64,000 bases of DNA from PNMQ01 sp964478775 (GTDB taxonomy: Bacteria; Pseudomonadota; Alphaproteobacteria; Paracaedibacterales; CAIOTO01), in the NCBI GenBank assembly GCA_964478775.1, contig CAYZJC010000005.1:1-64000 (forward strand), in the 5' to 3' direction. Under the pieces are notes generated by a model. It saw only the letters and a program-made list of their open reading frames with translations, did no database searches and was not told the origin of the DNA. This document shows, piece after piece, positions 63,742 to 64,000 of this stretch (the stretch's first letter is position 1; every line of letters begins with the position of its first letter). A program made the position numbers and the translations under genes.

Positions 63742-64000
63742 GTGCTCTCTAAAGCGTATACAGTTTCATTTCAAGGTATTGATGTTTTTCCTGTAACAGT
63801 TGAGGTTGTGATAGCCAATGGGTTGCCTAGCTTTACAATTGTTGGTTTGGCAGACAAAGCTGTGGCTGAATCACGTGAACGTATTCGTGGGTGTTTTCAT
63901 ACATTAGGGGTCGCATTTCCAGCCAAACGTATTGTTGTAAACCTTTCCCCGGCGGATGTCCCCAAAGAAGGGGCGCATTTTGACTTACCTATAGCGTTAG
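63742..64000 (+). CDS. comM: YifB/ComM-family Mg chelatase-like AAA ATPase (start only; cut by window edge)
   Basis: Only 86 codons are in the window. GTG at 63742 with AGGA seven bases upstream opens the frame. The visible part is the N-terminal Lon-protease-like domain of YifB/ComM: GLPSFTIVGLADKAVAESRE, RIVVNLSPADVPKEGAHFDL and PIAL at the edge. ComM relatives are ring helicases that help branch migration during natural transformation; other YifB members have no proven role. The AAA and C-terminal domains lie beyond the window. Confidence 0.92.
   Translation, partial: MLSKAYTVSFQGIDVFPVTVEVVIANGLPSFTIVGLADKAVAESRERIRGCFHTLGVAFPAKRIVVNLSPADVPKEGAHFDLPIAL

Noticed and set aside
1..64000. 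CRISPR arrays, insertion sequences, prophage or toxin-antitoxin pairs
   Set aside because: No regularly spaced direct repeats, transposase, integrase, phage structural genes or paired small toxin-antitoxin frames were recognised.

Overview
The window reads as AT-rich chromosomal DNA from an alphaproteobacterium that lives with a eukaryotic host, most plausibly a member or relative of the Holosporales/Rickettsiales-type symbionts. This placement is an inference. It rests on a short prolyl-tRNA synthetase without the editing insert, an atpH-A-G-D operon order, a twin-transmembrane protein next to a cob(I)alamin adenosyltransferase, four exported ankyrin proteins, many exported low-complexity proteins of no known family, and flagellar and chemotaxis genes. 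Two runs of N (3525-3534 and 8711-8847) show it is a draft scaffold. The second gap breaks a reading frame.

Layout. 1-2973 (minus): a class I glutamine amidotransferase-like peptidase, rluB and anmK, the last running off the left edge. 3114-8407 (plus): an exported hypothetical and two tandem membrane chemoreceptors. 8497-14355 (minus): five consecutive exported low-complexity proteins, the most unusual block here. 14645-21305 (plus): proS, rlmE, a CvpA-type membrane protein and a 1141-residue exported coiled-coil protein. 21398-25451 (minus): mutL, a PduO-type adenosyltransferase with its twin-TM partner, and two small exported proteins with related signal regions. 25770-27488 (plus): two tandem exported ankyrin proteins. 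27510-32059 (minus): atpH-atpA-atpG-atpD with no atpC after atpD. 32309-36760: an orphan PotB/PotH-type permease, a soluble chemoreceptor, a soluble histidine kinase and an exported beta-solenoid-like protein. 36896-47485: glmM-rpiB, mutS, an exported propeller-like protein, ahcY, an isolated nuoN and a phosphomannomutase/phosphoglucomutase. 47766-58779: two more ankyrin proteins, alanine dehydrogenase, two beta-helix passenger-like exported proteins without an autotransporter barrel, and one exported unknown. 59017-63364 (plus): flgJ-like, flgN-like, flgK, flgL and fliW behind a full-consensus sigma-54 promoter. The right end holds tRNA-Lys(UUU) and the start of a yifB/comM gene.

How it fits together. 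Housekeeping genes (translation, mismatch repair, ATP synthase, sugar phosphate mutases, the methyl cycle) are interleaved with exported proteins that look like a host-interaction repertoire. Three chemoreceptors, a stand-alone kinase and the hook-filament junction genes indicate a motile stage. The ankyrin proteins share a C-terminal tail beyond their repeats, and several small exported proteins carry basic nuclear-localisation-like clusters. Both are hypotheses about effectors rather than demonstrated functions.
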